Assembly (NCBI GenBank): GCA_023447335.1
Contig: JAEXOD010000193.1
Location: forward strand, 1-12,401
DNA from: Bacteroidota bacterium
GTDB taxonomy: Bacteria; Bacteroidota; Ignavibacteria; Ignavibacteriales; Melioribacteraceae
DNA length: 12,401 nucleotides
Direction: 5' to 3'
The notes under the pieces are model-generated. The model worked only from the letters and a program-made list of their open reading frames with translations. It made no database searches and was not told the origin of the DNA. Numbering within the stretch: position 1 is the first letter of the stretch; each line of letters begins with the position of its first letter. A program made the translations under genes and the position numbers. Shown here in pieces: positions 11,112-12,401 of this stretch.

Positions 11112-12401
11112 AGTTCTTTAAATATATTAGCAAAGCCGAGATATCGGACGGAGTGACCCCCGAAATGCGAGAGGCTTGACCGATAGAACGTGGCTTTACT
11201 TTGCTTAGTTTTTCTCTCCCTTCTGCCGAAATTGAATGTAACTTTCCGTAATCAAAATTTAAAGGTATTTGAACGTTTTCAAGTTTTTCAAATCTTTCAA
11301 TTATTTCTTGTTGACGCTTAATATAACCTTCATATTTCATTTCAATTTCGACCTGTTCCATTACTGTTTTATTTTCTATTATCTCCTTCAGTTCTTCTTT
11401 TTCGTCATCGGAAACAAGAGATATCAGTGCTTCTAATTTTGTATCCGGACGTTTTACCAACTTATTTATAGTTTCGGAATTTTCAATTTTGCCCATTTCT
11501 TCGGTGGCATTGTTAAAGGAGTTTGGACTTATTTTTATTTTTGTAAACAAATCTCTCGCTTTACTAATTAATACTTCACGGTTTTTATATTCCGAATATA
11601 TTTCTTTACTAACCAATCCCAACGAATAACCATATTCCGTTAAACGTCTATCACTATTATCTTGACGTAATAGCAATCTATGTTCAGCACGCGAAGTAAA
11701 CATTCTATATGGTTCATCTGTTGATTTACCGACTAAATCATCAATTAAAACTCCGATATAAGATTCAGAGCGTTTAAGAACAAACTCGCCTTTATTTAGT
11801 ACTTTTAATGCAGCATTTATACCGGCAATCAAACCTTGCGCTGCCGCTTCCTCATAACCGCTAGTACCGTTAACTTGCCCTGCAAAATATAGACCCTTAA
11901 TAAGTTTTGTTTCTAAAGTTAAATCCACTTGATAAGGCGGAAAATAATCGTATTCTACCGCATAAGCAGGTCTAAGCATTTCGACATTTGCCAAACCGGG
12001 AATTTTTATTAACGCTTTATACTGAATATCTTCAGGTAAAGAAGAAGAAAACCCGTTAATGTAAACAACGTTTGTGTTTAATCCTTCCGGCTCCAAAAAC
12101 AATTGATGTCTCGGTTTTTCTGAAAATCTAACAATTTTATCTTCTATGGAAGGACAATACCTTGGTCCGACCCCGTTTATAATTCCGGTAAATAGCGGAC
12201 TTCTATCAAATCCTAACCGCAAAATATCATGAACATTATTATCGGTATATGTTAAATGACAGCTAATTTGAGGCAAATAAGGAAAACGACTTTTATCCGT
12301 TAACATTGAGAAAGGTTCCGGATTTTCATCTCCCGGTTGTTCTTCCAAAACCGAATAATCTATTGTATCTCGATTTAACCTCGGAGGTGTTCCGGTTTTA
12401 A
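11110..12401 (-). CDS. mnmG: tRNA uridine-5-carboxymethylaminomethyl modification enzyme MnmG (GidA), 5' truncated by the window
   Basis: MnmG, with MnmE, builds the (carboxymethyl)aminomethyl group on wobble U34 of tRNAs; it is an FAD enzyme. The C-terminal two thirds (about 430 of roughly 620 residues) are present. The frame stays open to the window edge: upstream of the TTG at 12348 the translation continues KTGTPPRLNRDTIDYSVLEE, containing the conserved GTPPR, so 12348 is not a start. Other landmarks are the conserved cysteine in GVGPRYCPSIEDK (equivalent to E. coli Cys277), YFAGQVNGTSGYEEAAAQG (FAD region), TSRAEHRLLLRQDN, and the C-terminal KYEGYIKRQQ and SIGQASRISGVTPSDI that bind MnmE and tRNA. 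It is the first visible gene of the minus-strand operon; the promoter lies outside the window. Confidence 0.97.
   Translation of the reverse strand, partial: KTGTPPRLNRDTIDYSVLEEQPGDENPEPFSMLTDKSRFPYLPQISCHLTYTDNNVHDILRLGFDRSPLFTGIINGVGPRYCPSIEDKIVRFSEKPRHQLFLEPEGLNTNVVYINGFSSSLPEDIQYKALIKIPGLANVEMLRPAYAVEYDYFPPYQVDLTLETKLIKGLYFAGQVNGTSGYEEAAAQGLIAGINAALKVLNKGEFVLKRSESYIGVLIDDLVGKSTDEPYRMFTSRAEHRLLLRQDNSDRRLTEYGYSLGLVSKEIYSEYKNREVLISKARDLFTKIKISPNSFNNATEEMGKIENSETINKLVKRPDTKLEALISLVSDDEKEELKEIIENKTVMEQVEIEMKYEGYIKRQQEIIERFEKLENVQIPLNFDYGKLHSISAEGREKLSKVKPRSIGQASRISGVTPSDISALLIYLKN

Noticed and set aside
12346..12348. TTG at 12348 as start of mnmG
   Set aside because: The frame continues upstream with conserved MnmG sequence including GTPPR, so the gene runs off the window.

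Overview
The window looks like chromosomal DNA of a low-GC bacterium. Stop codons TAA, TAG and TGA are all used normally, so the standard code applies. Several genes carry Shine-Dalgarno-like sequences (htpX, suhB and, very clearly, rsmG). The orphan PAS/GAF histidine kinase with an HDLRSPF H-box, and the intergenic families of short GC-rich hairpins, resemble what is common in the Bacteroidota/Ignavibacteria (FCB) group. That placement is an impression from the sequence, not a search result.

Layout: (1) 1-1216, a gene-free block of interspersed and tandem repeats. (2) 1217-3568, minus strand, an orphan soluble PAS-PAS-GAF-PAS histidine kinase. (3) 3569-3718, a divergent promoter region with a perfect 10-bp inverted repeat. 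(4) 3719-5405, plus strand, htpX (membrane zinc protease) and an inositol-monophosphatase-family gene (suhB type), separated by a strong intrinsic terminator. (5) 5406-6655, a second gene-free block, between two convergent genes, built from the same repeat modules as the first block plus a MITE-like imperfect palindrome. (6) 6656-12401, minus strand, five very tightly packed genes in transcription order: mnmG (5' end outside the window), rsmG, murQ, a SIR2-like protein and an asparagine-synthase-like protein. Gaps are 12 bp, a 4-bp overlap, 8 bp and 1 bp, so these five are very probably one operon.

How it works together: mnmG and rsmG are the classical gidA-gidB pair (tRNA wobble-uridine modification and 16S rRNA m7G527 methylation). 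murQ (MurNAc-6-P etherase, cell-wall recycling) is coupled to rsmG by an ATGA overlap. The last two genes are not housekeeping genes of recognised function. One is a SIR2-fold protein that keeps the NAD-site residues; the other is an asparagine-synthase-like PP-loop protein without the N-terminal cysteine. They are separated by a single base and appear richer in A+T than murQ/rsmG, suggesting an acquired two-gene cassette that uses the operon's transcription. This pair is the best candidate for an undescribed system here.

The other notable content is a modular repeat architecture in both gene-free blocks. It includes nine in-register arrays of an octamer (consensus GTGAWACR, 52 units by hand count), arrays of a heptamer (AACMTTY), copies of an inverted-repeat element with GAACCAGGA/TCCTGGTTC ends, and copies of a GACCC-GGGTC / GCCCCGTAGGGG hairpin element. 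A 183-bp composite unit is tandemly duplicated, and a third copy differs mainly by exactly one additional octamer.
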